Below are positions 9,023 through 17,958 of a stretch of 64,000 nucleotides of DNA, in pieces (positions within the stretch are counted from its first letter, which is position 1; each line of letters begins with the position of its first letter). Both the position numbers and the translations under genes were made by a program. The DNA is from Acidobacteriaceae bacterium KBS 89 (GTDB lineage Bacteria; Acidobacteriota; Terriglobia; Terriglobales; Acidobacteriaceae), in assembly GCA_000381605.1 (NCBI GenBank), contig KB906756.1:124001-188000 (forward strand), given 5' to 3'. Below the pieces are notes generated by a model. It ran no database searches, was not told the origin of the DNA, and worked only from the letters and a program-made list of their open reading frames with translations.

Positions 9023-10477
9023 GTGCAGCGGCGCGACTTTCTCAGATTCGGCAGCCTCACCCTCGCCCAGGCAGCGGCAGCAAAGCTCCTGCCTGCCCAA
9101 ATGTCCAGCCAGATGCCGCAACACCCTGCAGCCTCGCTCCCTGAAGGCAAGACGGACTACACCCTGCGCATCGCCCCCGTGACCGTGGAGCTAGCACCCC
9201 AGCGTATCCTCAGCACCATCGGCTACAACGGCGTCTCGCCCGGGCCGATTCTCCGCATGCGCGAGGGCAAACCAGTCACCGTCGACGTCATCAACAACAC
9301 TGACGTCCCCGAACTCGTCCATTGGCACGGCCTCCTCGTCCCATCCGATGTCGACGGCGTAGAAGAGGAGGCCACCCCCTTCATCCCTCCGCAGGGCCGC
9401 CGCCGCTATCAGTTCACGCCGCGTCCTGCCGGATCGCGCTGGTATCACTCACACGCGATGGCTTTCTCCGACCTCCATCGAGGCTCCTTCACCGGCCAGT
9501 TCGGCTTCCTTTTTATCGACTCCGGCAACGACCCCGGCCAGTACGATCAGGAGCACTTCCTCGCCATCCGCGACTGGGAGCCCTACTTCACCAGCTTTAT
9601 GGAGGACACCGACCAGCAAGGCCAGAACGATCCACAGCTGGAAAAACCAGCCGTCCTCAACACCGATCCCAACGGTCTCGAGGTGAACTCCAACACCTAC
9701 TCCATCAACGACAAGTCGCTCGGAGCCGGTGAGCCTATTCGCGTGAAGGAAGGCCAGCGCGTGCTGTTCCGTCTGCTCAACGCGAGCGCCATCGAGAACC
9801 GCCGAATCGCGCTTGCCGGCCACAAGTTCAAGGTCATCGCACTTGACGGCAACCCTGTACCCTCACCCCAGCCCGTCGAAGCTCTCTTCCTCGGCGCGGG
9901 CGAGCGCATCGACGCCGTCGTGGAGATGGACCATCCCGGAGTCTGGATCCTCGGCGCAACCGAAGAAAGCATCCGTGGCGCCGGCCTGGGTATCGTTGTT
10001 GAATATGCCAACCAGCACCGTCAGCCACAATGGGTTGACCCCTCTACGCTCCGCTGGGACTACGCCATTTTCAGTGCGCCCGAAGGCACTCAGCCGCAAC
10101 GCACCCCTGACCACACCTTCGAAATGGCATTTGAAAAGGTCCCCGGAGGCGCGGGAAAGTTCAACACCTGGCTCGTCAACGGCAAGCCCTACCCTCACGA
10201 CCAGGAGTTCGTCCTTCAACAGGGTGCGCGCTATCGCCTCATCTTTCGCAACCGGACCGACGACGCCCACCCGATGCATCTCCATCGCCACCAGCTCGAA
10301 CTCACCGAGATCAACGGCCGCAAGACCTCCGGCATCATCAAGGACACAGTCGTCGTCCCGTACTACGGCCGCGCCAGCGTTGACTTCACCGCCGATCAGC
10401 CCGGTCTCACCCTGTTTCACTGCCACATCCAGCAGCACATGGACTATGGCTTCAAGGCTCTCTTCCGCTACGCCTGA
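9023..10477 (+). CDS. Multicopper oxidase (laccase-like), Tat-type signal
   Basis: 484 residues from GTG 9023, preceded by AGGAG 11 bases upstream. The long open frame continues upstream to 7400, but only antisense to DUF4159 and its neighbour. The N-terminus MQRRDFLRFGSL is a twin-arginine-like export signal. All four copper motifs are present: HWHGLL, WYHSHA, HPMHLHRHQ and HCHIQQHMDYGF. The protein should be an exported copper oxidase acting on phenols, metals or similar donors. In the last motif the position five residues after the third histidine, the type 1 copper axial position, is phenylalanine rather than methionine, as in high-potential fungal laccases. It is monocistronic and converges with the FAD oxidoreductase gene. 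Confidence 0.93.
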   Translation: MQRRDFLRFGSLTLAQAAAAKLLPAQMSSQMPQHPAASLPEGKTDYTLRIAPVTVELAPQRILSTIGYNGVSPGPILRMREGKPVTVDVINNTDVPELVHWHGLLVPSDVDGVEEEATPFIPPQGRRRYQFTPRPAGSRWYHSHAMAFSDLHRGSFTGQFGFLFIDSGNDPGQYDQEHFLAIRDWEPYFTSFMEDTDQQGQNDPQLEKPAVLNTDPNGLEVNSNTYSINDKSLGAGEPIRVKEGQRVLFRLLNASAIENRRIALAGHKFKVIALDGNPVPSPQPVEALFLGAGERIDAVVEMDHPGVWILGATEESIRGAGLGIVVEYANQHRQPQWVDPSTLRWDYAIFSAPEGTQPQRTPDHTFEMAFEKVPGGAGKFNTWLVNGKPYPHDQEFVLQQGARYRLIFRNRTDDAHPMHLHRHQLELTEINGRKTSGIIKDTVVVPYYGRASVDFTADQPGLTLFHCHIQQHMDYGFKALFRYA

Positions 10478-10508
10478 ATCTTGATTCCCTTCCGATCCCT
10501 GCGGACTT

Positions 10509-11816
10509 CTACGACGCGTCGGCGGGGTTCGGAGTACCGAGGGATTGAGCCATGGCACCCCCCAGGCGAACGCTTTCTGCGATGCCGCGATCCTCCGGAT
10601 AGTAGAAGCAGGTATCGGCGATCTGCAGGCCTGCGATGGGCGTCTGCACCGGCGGAATCTTCGCTACGAAACCTGGCTCGCAGATCGGCTGGCCATAACG
10701 CAGACGGGCAACCTTGGTCGCGACGATGTCGTCACGAGTCAGTTTTGGATTAATGCGTTGAAGGCACACGAAGGCTTCGGAGAGCAGTTCTTCGTCGGGC
10801 CACGCAAACTTCTTGTTTGTCACTGGCATGTAATACGGTACGTAAACGATCTTGTCGGCGCCTGTCTCGCGGAGATTTGTAAATTCGATCACACCGGGAA
10901 TGTCGATATCGGGATCAGAGACATTAATCCAGAAATGCGGGCTGACTGAGCGCGACAGTTTGAAGATGACGCAGATCACGCCAATGTTGTGAATTGCGTT
11001 GTAGCGATCCTTCCACTCCGTCGGAAGCTCGGGCACAAGAGCGGACACCAGAGGAGTTGGAGTGGTACAGATGACGGCGTCAGCCGAAAAGTGGCCGCTC
11101 GGCGTCTGAACACCGGTAACCCGGCCATCATGGACTGTGATCTGCTGGACCGGCTGACCGAGATGGATCCTTCCGCCGTTCGCTTGAATCGCCTCAATCA
11201 GGGCGTTCACGAGGGTTATGGATCCTCCCTCCACGTATCCAAGTTGTTCATTGAACATACCTTTGCGCGATCGCCCGATGCGTCGGATGCGGGTCCAGAT
11301 CCACGCAGCGGATATATTGTCTGCGTACTCGTAGAATTTATGCTGAAACAGCGGCTTCCAGAACCGATCAAAGATGGAGGGACCGCACCAACGCACAATC
11401 CAGTCTTTGGCAGATTCATTCTCAAGCACTGACCATTGATCACGACGGACACAGACAAATGCGAAGATGCCGTAACGCAATTTATCAACGATTCCAATCA
11501 AGGGAAACCGAAGAAGCGCAAGAGGATCTCCCCACGGATATAGCTTGTTACCGTTGAAGAAACCCATGGTCGTTTGGCGCCATCTCAGCTTATCCGCAAT
11601 TCCCAGTTCCTCCATCAGAGAGAACGTGGGCAGATCGCTGAGACAGATAAAGTGGTAGAAGCGTTCAATTGAGATGCCATCGAAATCGAAGTGGCCGGCC
11701 ATTCCTCCGGGTTCGGGGGATGCCTCTACCAGATCGACCTCATGGCCATTCTTGGAAGCCCGGTAAGCAGCAGCCAGACCCATAGCTCCCGCTCCGATTA
11801 CAACAACTCGCGACAT
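10509..11816 (-). CDS. FAD-dependent amine oxidase/protoporphyrinogen-oxidase-like oxidoreductase
   Basis: ATG 11816 is preferred over the upstream in-frame start at 11864 because AAGGAG lies a proper distance before it. This gives 435 residues. The N-terminus VVVIGAGAMGLAAAYRA is a dinucleotide-binding GxGxxG motif, followed by the FAD-ribose acid in LVEASPEPGG. The body resembles NAD(P)-binding Rossmann-like amine oxidases (PF01593 type), including an YVEGGSITLVNAL block and a C-terminal ADTCFYYPEDRGIAESVRLGG FAD-closing region. Substrate not predictable; such proteins often accompany lipid or glycan modification, but no such neighbours are here. Confidence 0.85.
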   Translation of the reverse strand: MSRVVVIGAGAMGLAAAYRASKNGHEVDLVEASPEPGGMAGHFDFDGISIERFYHFICLSDLPTFSLMEELGIADKLRWRQTTMGFFNGNKLYPWGDPLALLRFPLIGIVDKLRYGIFAFVCVRRDQWSVLENESAKDWIVRWCGPSIFDRFWKPLFQHKFYEYADNISAAWIWTRIRRIGRSRKGMFNEQLGYVEGGSITLVNALIEAIQANGGRIHLGQPVQQITVHDGRVTGVQTPSGHFSADAVICTTPTPLVSALVPELPTEWKDRYNAIHNIGVICVIFKLSRSVSPHFWINVSDPDIDIPGVIEFTNLRETGADKIVYVPYYMPVTNKKFAWPDEELLSEAFVCLQRINPKLTRDDIVATKVARLRYGQPICEPGFVAKIPPVQTPIAGLQIADTCFYYPEDRGIAESVRLGGAMAQSLGTPNPADAS

Positions 11817-12003
11817 CCTCAGTTCTCCTTGAATCTTGTTTAGCGGTGGAGTGCGTCCACCCAAAAATGGATGTTAGCGAGAATTTCAATATCGATGTGA
11901 CATAAGTTTACCCCATTGGGGGCCGACTCGATGAAGACCGGACACGATGAGCTTGATCCGCTGCAAAGCAGCAGGCGGACGAAGCGAATGTGTCAAGACG
12001 GCA

Positions 12004-13500
12004 CTAGTTCACCTTCTTGATATCGTCGGGCTTCCAGCTTTGGTCGAAGAACGCCTTGGTAGGACCGTAGAGACGGAATAGGGTGAACCACCCTTTGTCG
12101 GGAACGGTTGCGATCCAGTTTTTACCGGCACCCGGCGACTTTGGACCAAAGTAGATGTCGGTAGAGCCATCGGAGTTCTGGACCGGTTTATCCATTGTGT
12201 TAAGCGAGGGGAACGGCTGGCCATTATCAAGACCGGAGCCAGTGATCGGATCGTAGACCGTGACCGACCAGAAGATCGCGGCGGGGATGTCGGGCGGCAG
12301 GTGCAGTACGTAAGCCTGGCTGCCACGAAGGAAGTTTCCGTCGGCATCCATGTACGCTGCGGGATACTTCGCACCGATGTTCTCCATGTTGACGGCCATG
12401 CCTGGGCTGGTCGAATACGCGTAGGTGAAAAAGCCTGTTCGCGCATCGATGACGTTGTAAGTATCGGCAGTGAACGTAGCGTTTGTGGGGAACGGATTGA
12501 TCCAATGCCGGTTCGCATAATAAAGCCCGTTGGGGACCATCGCAGAAGGCTGATACGCCAGAACATGGCCCATGCGAGCGGCGGTACGGGCGGCCTTGTC
12601 GAGAAGGTCGCGAGTCGGTGCGTCCGGCGCAAAGGGCTTGCTCTGGATGATGCCGACGCCCGCAAGAATACCGCGCATCTCCATATCGGTCGGGTCGACG
12701 TACTCGTGGTCGATAAATCGCGAGAGCATGTCAAATGCGTAACCGTCCTGTGGATACAGCATATTGGCGGGCGTCGTTGACGCGTCGGGGAACACCATTG
12801 ACCTGGCCGTCGCCTCCTGGCCCAGCGGATAGATTCGCGTCTGTTCCATCACCTTGACCGGTTCGGAGAGCTGTTTGGGATCTTTGAAAAACCCACGCCA
12901 GAAAACAAAAACCCCATATGTGCCGGAACGATACGTAAAGTAGCCCGACGGCACCGGCCCTTTGTAGTCAGGCGGCAGAATGAGGTACTTCCCTCCCTTG
13001 CCATGGTCGGGCCCCGGCAGGCCCACATCGCCGGCCCACTCGCGGCCTTCGATCTGACCCTCAGACCGGATAGGCCGCTGCCAGAAATCGTCTAGAATAC
13101 CCTGCAAGCCCGGCGGAACCTCGATCACCATTGGCCCGTCCTGCTTTAGGTCGAGATAACCCAGCGCGTAAATGACGTCGGAGTTCGGCGTGGTGATCAA
13201 CGTCTTGGCGTTCAGTCGCTCTTTGAAGATTGGCAGAACGTTGTAGCCCTTGCCGAAGACCTTTTCCGATCCCTCCTTCATGCCGTACATATTGAGGGCA
13301 GGCAGCGCCCAGAGATACGCCTGCACACCGCGCTCAAAGAGCAACTCCTGTTTGAGCGCGCCGATATCGGCCTTCAGGGGATAGCTCTCGATGTAAGGCT
13401 GGTCCGCCAACCTGTCATAGTGTGATGGCGGCAGCTTAGTCGTCTGATCACAGGCGGTAAGGCAGAGTGCGGCCAGAAGAGCGAGGCAGACCTTCTTCAT
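12004..13500 (-). CDS. DUF1254/DUF1214 lipoprotein
   Basis: 498 residues from ATG 13500, 11 bases after AGGAG; a TTG at 13509 is an in-frame alternative but too close to the ribosome-binding site. The N-terminus MKKVCLALLAALCLTACDQ is a lipoprotein signal with lipobox LTAC. The body matches the DUF1254 (YLWALPALNMYGMKEG, TPNSDVIYALGYLDL) plus DUF1214 (FWSVTVYDPITGSGLDNGQ, then a PGAGKNWIATVPDKGWF end) pair. The family is widespread and its function unknown. The gene stands alone, with 156 bases of divergent promoter space shared with the small CxxC protein. Confidence 0.9.
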   Translation of the reverse strand: MKKVCLALLAALCLTACDQTTKLPPSHYDRLADQPYIESYPLKADIGALKQELLFERGVQAYLWALPALNMYGMKEGSEKVFGKGYNVLPIFKERLNAKTLITTPNSDVIYALGYLDLKQDGPMVIEVPPGLQGILDDFWQRPIRSEGQIEGREWAGDVGLPGPDHGKGGKYLILPPDYKGPVPSGYFTYRSGTYGVFVFWRGFFKDPKQLSEPVKVMEQTRIYPLGQEATARSMVFPDASTTPANMLYPQDGYAFDMLSRFIDHEYVDPTDMEMRGILAGVGIIQSKPFAPDAPTRDLLDKAARTAARMGHVLAYQPSAMVPNGLYYANRHWINPFPTNATFTADTYNVIDARTGFFTYAYSTSPGMAVNMENIGAKYPAAYMDADGNFLRGSQAYVLHLPPDIPAAIFWSVTVYDPITGSGLDNGQPFPSLNTMDKPVQNSDGSTDIYFGPKSPGAGKNWIATVPDKGWFTLFRLYGPTKAFFDQSWKPDDIKKVN

Positions 13501-13666
13501 GTTGTCCAATGCTCCTATTTCTCAGTTGTAGCAAGGGCCGAATACACCTTTGGCTCAGGATATTACTTTACGAGCAGTACAAATTCTCACCGCACACGTG
13601 TGAGAGGCGTAAACTATACCCAGCTGAGAATTAGAGCAATGGTACGCGAGGCAAAACGGAGCTGCC

Positions 13667-13864
13667 ATGACCCCCACTTGTCGACGATGCAAACGGAACG
13701 ACCTTGTGAGGCGATCACACAGGATTGGCGCCGAAACGGCACTGGCATTTCTTTTCCTGTATCCATTTCGGTGCGAACGCTGCGATCATCGCTTCTATCG
13801 CTTCCACAGGCCAGACAAAGCATCCGCGGATCGCCTGAAAGTTAGTTCGACGTTAAGGAAATGA
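13667..13864 (+). CDS. Small double-CxxC (zinc-ribbon-like) protein
   Basis: 65 residues. Cys5/Cys8 and Cys36/Cys39 form two CxxC knuckles separated by a hydrophobic segment (TALAFLFLYPF). The tail is basic (RFYRFHRPDKAS). A GGAG lies 6 bases before ATG 13667. The spacing suggests a zinc ribbon, possibly membrane associated through the hydrophobic stretch. No named family recognised. Coding is supported by the ribosome-binding site and the paired cysteines; function unknown. Confidence 0.6.
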   Translation: MTPTCRRCKRNDLVRRSHRIGAETALAFLFLYPFRCERCDHRFYRFHRPDKASADRLKVSSTLRK

Positions 13865-14028
13865 AACCGTTAAACCAACAGACTCGAATCTGCGGCAGCT
13901 CATGGAACGCATTCGCCAGACACCGATTTCAGGCTGGGAATTATTGCTAACCCCTTTCACCTATCCTCCCGCCCTTTCAAAGAGAGCGGTAGTATTCGCG
14001 GCGTTCTGGAAACGAGATTGTTAGTTCT

Positions 14029-14334
14029 CTAGGGGGCAAGATACCGGAGAATATCCTTTTCGTCTTGAGCAGTAAGATTTGCCCGTACCCGCATATGGCG
14101 AACCACAGTGCCGGTAATCGATGGAGATAGCTGCTGAGGAGCAGTATGGCACCGGCCACAGTTCGCTTCAAATTTCCTTTGGCCTACGTCGGGTTGCTTC
14201 GTAACGTCCGCCTTCACAGGCTTTTTGCCGGATGCGTCGGCCGGCTTAACTGCTGTTGAGGATTGAGCCGGAACGTGTGAAGGGTTCGCGCCGAGGGCAA
14301 TAAGTACTAGCAATGTCGATATCGTCGTTTTCAC
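14029..14334 (-). CDS. Small secreted c-type cytochrome
   Basis: The start is placed at GTG 14334, which overlaps the upstream stop (GTGA); a TTG at 14352 is an in-frame alternative. The result is 101 residues. A signal peptide (MKTTISTLLVLIALGANPSHVPAQ) is followed by a linker rich in Lys/Pro and a single heme-binding CGRCH. The C-terminal helix DEKDILRYLAP is typical of small mono-heme cytochromes. The usual distal methionine may be M in VRHMRVR. It is coupled to the barrel protein gene, suggesting a joint role at the cell envelope, for example in electron delivery; that role is inferred. Confidence 0.82.
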   Translation of the reverse strand: MKTTISTLLVLIALGANPSHVPAQSSTAVKPADASGKKPVKADVTKQPDVGQRKFEANCGRCHTAPQQLSPSITGTVVRHMRVRANLTAQDEKDILRYLAP

Positions 14335-15410
14335 TTTGACCCGCCCTTCCAAGCTGGAAAGAGAAACCGATATGTCAGGGTAGTCTCCCAGATATTTTCA
14401 TTGCCGGTGCTCGCAAACTTCCGCGCGTAACTCGTGTTGATTCTCACTTCATGTGGCAAATGGTAGTCGAGCCCAAAGTCCGCCCTCTGTGTATTGACGG
14501 CGGGGAGTTGATCCTGGCCCGGACTATCGCGGAAGGTCTGCTGCATGCGAAAGACAGGTTCCAGGCGTCCAAGCCAGCTGTCGGGGCCACTCCATTGCGA
14601 AAGGCGATAGGCCGTCTCAACCCAATAGCCTTGCGAGTGCGGCCCGTGCGCGTACTCTGAACGAATCGCGAGAGGGACTCGATAAGGCTGCCACCAAACG
14701 TCGACCCCTGTCGAGTTGCCCTCCTGACCTTGGAGAAGCCGTGAATAAGAAGTGCCAATCTCCAGACGTTTGTTCGGGAAGAAAATTGAAAACTGCCCAC
14801 CCGACGCTCGTTGTCCCGAGAACTGCTTCACGCTGCTTGCAACGGAAAAGAACCCGACGTAGTTGAGCTGCAGGTGCGAATTAGAGTACGCGGCTCCCCT
14901 AAGCATTGCGCCTACGCTCGATCCGTTTTGGGTTCCGATAGGGAAGATCAAGGGATAGTCCTGAAAATTGCTGATCCAAATAGGAGTCAGACGCTCGTTA
15001 TAGGTGCCAAAGGGCGTCAAAAACTCCCCGACTGTAAGCGTGAGCCTGGGAGTGGCGATGTAATCGAGTTGAAGATACTGCAGGCCAGCGAAGAAATTGC
15101 CTTGATATGGGCCGGTGCCATTCTTTGGCGCATAGTTGCTTGAGATGTAAGCTCTCGATTCCACCAGAAGATGTTCGCCCAGCGGGACAGCGGCGACCGG
15201 CGAGATTGTAGGTTGATAGTTGGTAACTCCACCATTTGTGGTTGTCAGAAAACCAACTCCACCGGAGATCAATGGTGTGTTTTGTGCGTCTGCCTTCAGT
15301 CCATAGAGTGACAAGAACAACACCATGGTTAGAGCCCATATGGTGTTCAGAACGACTACAGGCTTCAATCGCATCAGTAAGGAACAGAGTGTCATTGGAC
15401 GCTTCACCAT
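14331..15410 (-). CDS. Outer-membrane beta-barrel (porin-like) protein
   Basis: 359 residues. A long N-terminal export signal (LNTIWALTMVLFLSLYGLKADAQ) is followed by alternating hydrophobic/polar strands throughout, such as YLQLDYIATPRLTLTVGEF and RLEIGTSYSRLLQGQ. It ends in ...TGNENIWETTLTYRFLFPAWKGGSK, in which TYRFLF looks like a terminal barrel strand. No named family recognised; the pattern fits a porin or transport barrel. The following gene, a small cytochrome c, overlaps it by 4 bases. Confidence 0.7.
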   Translation of the reverse strand: MVKRPMTLCSLLMRLKPVVVLNTIWALTMVLFLSLYGLKADAQNTPLISGGVGFLTTTNGGVTNYQPTISPVAAVPLGEHLLVESRAYISSNYAPKNGTGPYQGNFFAGLQYLQLDYIATPRLTLTVGEFLTPFGTYNERLTPIWISNFQDYPLIFPIGTQNGSSVGAMLRGAAYSNSHLQLNYVGFFSVASSVKQFSGQRASGGQFSIFFPNKRLEIGTSYSRLLQGQEGNSTGVDVWWQPYRVPLAIRSEYAHGPHSQGYWVETAYRLSQWSGPDSWLGRLEPVFRMQQTFRDSPGQDQLPAVNTQRADFGLDYHLPHEVRINTSYARKFASTGNENIWETTLTYRFLFPAWKGGSK

Positions 15411-15818
15411 TCAACTCAGACTATCCGGCGCTACCGCGTGAGTTGTCACAGTGCAGTTTCCACGTTGTCACTTGTTTGTAAAGGCGTCCACGACTTGTTG
15501 TTGCAGGGTTATGCCGATCCACATTGTCGAAGAGCGGTTCTTACACTTGTAAACTTGTGGCCCGTGCGGGAGTCCAACCTGCGACCTTCCCCCATCTTGC
15601 AATTTCTCGCAACCCAGATCACGTCGACTTGCCGACCGAACTAACAAAGAAAATTCGGCCGCCGCTCGATCGTTACAAATTACTACCGAATGACGGGCAA
15701 ACCGGAAACAATCCCGTACAGCCTGTCAAGCCCGCTTACCGGCAAGTTCGCCTTCCCGTTCGAATGGGGGATGGGAAATCTCTCGCTTGAACCAGCGAAC
15801 ACGTTACACTTCCGACCT
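15411..15818. other. Intergenic region with tRNA relic
   Basis: 408 bases between the divergently oriented barrel protein and pentapeptide-repeat genes. It should hold both promoters, but no convincing -35/-10 pair was identified by eye. It contains the tRNA-like relic at 15554-15593. The frame of the pentapeptide protein is open from 15690, so translation could begin earlier than the start chosen. Confidence 0.5.
15554..15593 (-). pseudogene. Relic of a tRNA 3' end (tRNA-Lys-like T arm and acceptor)
   Basis: On the minus strand this reads GGTCGCAGGTTGGACTCCCG and then CACGGGCCAC. It closely resembles the T arm plus 3' acceptor strand of a bacterial tRNA-Lys (GGTCGCAGGTTCGA...). The T loop has TTGGA instead of TTCGA, and the T stem has one mismatch. 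No anticodon or D arm was found upstream on the minus strand, so it is not a functional tRNA. Such fragments are often left as attachment sites of integrated elements. The identification rests on similarity by eye. Confidence 0.4.
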
Positions 15819-17498
15819 ATGGCGACTCCTCTTCTAGCTCTACCTCCAAGCTGCCCAGTCAAGATGGCAACCGGGTTTTGCGGCCGCCCCATCCATGCAG
15901 CGCCGCAGAGCATCGACGCCGAGCCCGTGTGCCTCATGCATTCAAAGGACCCTGCAAAACACACCGGAAATCCTCTCTATTCTCAATTCTTCCTCGAGTT
16001 CAAATCGATCCTCGCCAGCACCGGCGCCAACATAGCCGATTTCACACGGTTCGTCTTTCCCCATCTCAACCTGCGGTCTACCGTCATCAAAGCACAATGC
16101 ATCTTCGACGAAGCCGTCTTCGAGGAGCACCTGTTCCTCTATGACGTCACGTTTGAACAGGACGTCGAATTTTTAGGCGCCACCTTCCTACAGTCACTGG
16201 ACTGGCAGCTCGTAAAATGCACCGGCGAGATGGACCTTCAAAATGTCACATTCAGCGCACGAACAAACTTCAACTACTCAACCTTTGAAAAGGAGGCAAG
16301 TTTCTTCGGATCCACGTTCAGTAATTCTGCGATCTTTCAGAAGGCAAATTTCCTAAAACGGGCGGACTTCAGCACCGTCCACTTCAAAGGCCCCACCAAC
16401 TTTTCCGGTGCAACCTTCTCACAGACCGTCACCATGGAGGGCAGCACCTTTGATCTCACGGCTCTCTTCCTCGACACGATATACGAGAAGGTGGTCGATT
16501 TCACCCACGTCAACTTTGAGCAGGGAGTGACATTCCCGCGCACGAAATTTCACGACGATGTCCTCTTCATCGGCACAAACTTTGTAGGAGACTCACACTT
16601 CTTAGTAACTCAGTTTCACAAAGCAGCCAACTTTACCGCTGCCAAGTTTCTTGCCTCGGCAAGCTTTCGCGAGACGAGGTTCCGGTCGGACAATGTGCTT
16701 GAACCCGGCCCAATCTTTACTCTTACGCGCTTCTCTACCGACGCCAATACGCTCTTCTATAAATCCGACCTGAGCCACGCCCTCTTTCACAACTGCAACA
16801 TCAGCGATGTCATCTTCTCTTCTGTTATCTGGCGCAAGCGGCCGAACAACCAAAACCTTATGGTCTTCGAGGAGGACCTTCCCCTCGACAGCGAACATGC
16901 CTCAACGCTAAGGCTGCCCAGCGGAGAGCGCGACTACGGCCTCATCGCTCAGCTCTATCAGCAACTGAAGAAGAACTACGACGACCGTCTCGACTATTGG
17001 GCCGCCGACCACTTCCACTACGGAGAGATGGAAATGCAGCGCTTCGCTGTTCCTGGCTCGGGACCCTTCCTCAAGCTCCGCCAGTTTTACCACCGTCACC
17101 TTAGCCTCATCGCCTGGTATCGCCGTGGCAGCAGCTATGGCAACAGCTATCTCAGGCCGGCAGCGTGGCTCATCGGCATCCTTATTCTCTTCATTTTGCT
17201 CTATCCCGTCGCCGGCCTGCAGCGAACGAGTACGAACCCCGGAGCACCACCCCCGCCTTCCCTTACCTACCGCTCCGTCTGGCCGTCCCTTAGTCCGCTT
17301 CACGACAAGGTCTGGGCGGAGGTCAGACTACTCGGCAAAAGCGCTCTCACCACCATCGATACCGCGTCGTTCCAGAAAAACTCCGAGTACCTTCCCGCAT
17401 ACCCCGGCGGCCGCAGCCTCGCCATCCTCGAAACCCTCCTCGCCGCGACGCTCTTCGCGCTTTTTTTGCTCGCGATTCGTCGCCAGTTCCGCCGCTGA
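15819..17498 (+). CDS. Pentapeptide-repeat membrane protein
   Basis: The start is uncertain: ATG 15819 (559 residues) and ATG 15864 both precede the conserved N-terminal block FCGRPIH...VCLMHSKDPAK; an ATG at 15690 is possible but its extension looks non-coding. The centre (about 16180-16730) is a quadrilateral beta-helix of FxxAxF-type repeats (SNSAIFQKANFLKRADF, GPTNFSGATF). The C-terminal third has a membrane helix (AAWLIGILILFILLYPVAG) and ends in a second hydrophobic segment (LLAATLFALFLLAIRRQF). Similar proteins with a CxxP-H...C-x2-H N-terminus occur in Acidobacteriota; function unknown. Confidence 0.82.
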   Translation: MATPLLALPPSCPVKMATGFCGRPIHAAPQSIDAEPVCLMHSKDPAKHTGNPLYSQFFLEFKSILASTGANIADFTRFVFPHLNLRSTVIKAQCIFDEAVFEEHLFLYDVTFEQDVEFLGATFLQSLDWQLVKCTGEMDLQNVTFSARTNFNYSTFEKEASFFGSTFSNSAIFQKANFLKRADFSTVHFKGPTNFSGATFSQTVTMEGSTFDLTALFLDTIYEKVVDFTHVNFEQGVTFPRTKFHDDVLFIGTNFVGDSHFLVTQFHKAANFTAAKFLASASFRETRFRSDNVLEPGPIFTLTRFSTDANTLFYKSDLSHALFHNCNISDVIFSSVIWRKRPNNQNLMVFEEDLPLDSEHASTLRLPSGERDYGLIAQLYQQLKKNYDDRLDYWAADHFHYGEMEMQRFAVPGSGPFLKLRQFYHRHLSLIAWYRRGSSYGNSYLRPAAWLIGILILFILLYPVAGLQRTSTNPGAPPPPSLTYRSVWPSLSPLHDKVWAEVRLLGKSALTTIDTASFQKNSEYLPAYPGGRSLAILETLLAATLFALFLLAIRRQFRR

Positions 17499-17958
17499 GC
17501 AACGAAGCAACGGGACAAAGCGGCGCAGACGAAGCGGTCCCAGGCATGCACGTTACGAGGATTATTTCAGCCAGGCCTTCAAACTGTGGCAAAGCAAAAC
17601 ACCCTCGACATTCCCCACACTGACCCACATTACCACCCCGCGGAACGCGTTAACGACGGGACGTTCATGGCCACTCCGTGCGTTGCGTGGATCGCTTCGT
17701 GACGTTGGCAGCCTCTTCTCCGTGCCCGGGTCGATTCCCTTTCACCATCCGATAACTTCCAGCAACAAAACAGCATCGTATATAGGTTGCGAGCCGGTCC
17801 TCCGTGGACTCCTATTCGTCAGGACATCTGTATGCTCTTTTCACCCTTACTCAACTCGAGCCCTCCCCGGGTAGGCCACTACAGGGCCACTCTAACCATT
17901 CCTGCTGCGCGAAAGGAGCGCAATAACTCGTTTTCATAGGTTTAGAAAGGATCCCCGC
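17499..17958. other. Intergenic leader of the TonB-dependent receptor
   Basis: 460 bases without a supported gene. The last 20 bases hold a good ribosome-binding site (AGAAAGGA, about 7 bases before ATG 17959). The rest should carry the receptor promoter and a long 5' leader. No terminator with a T tract was found after the pentapeptide gene. Confidence 0.5.
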
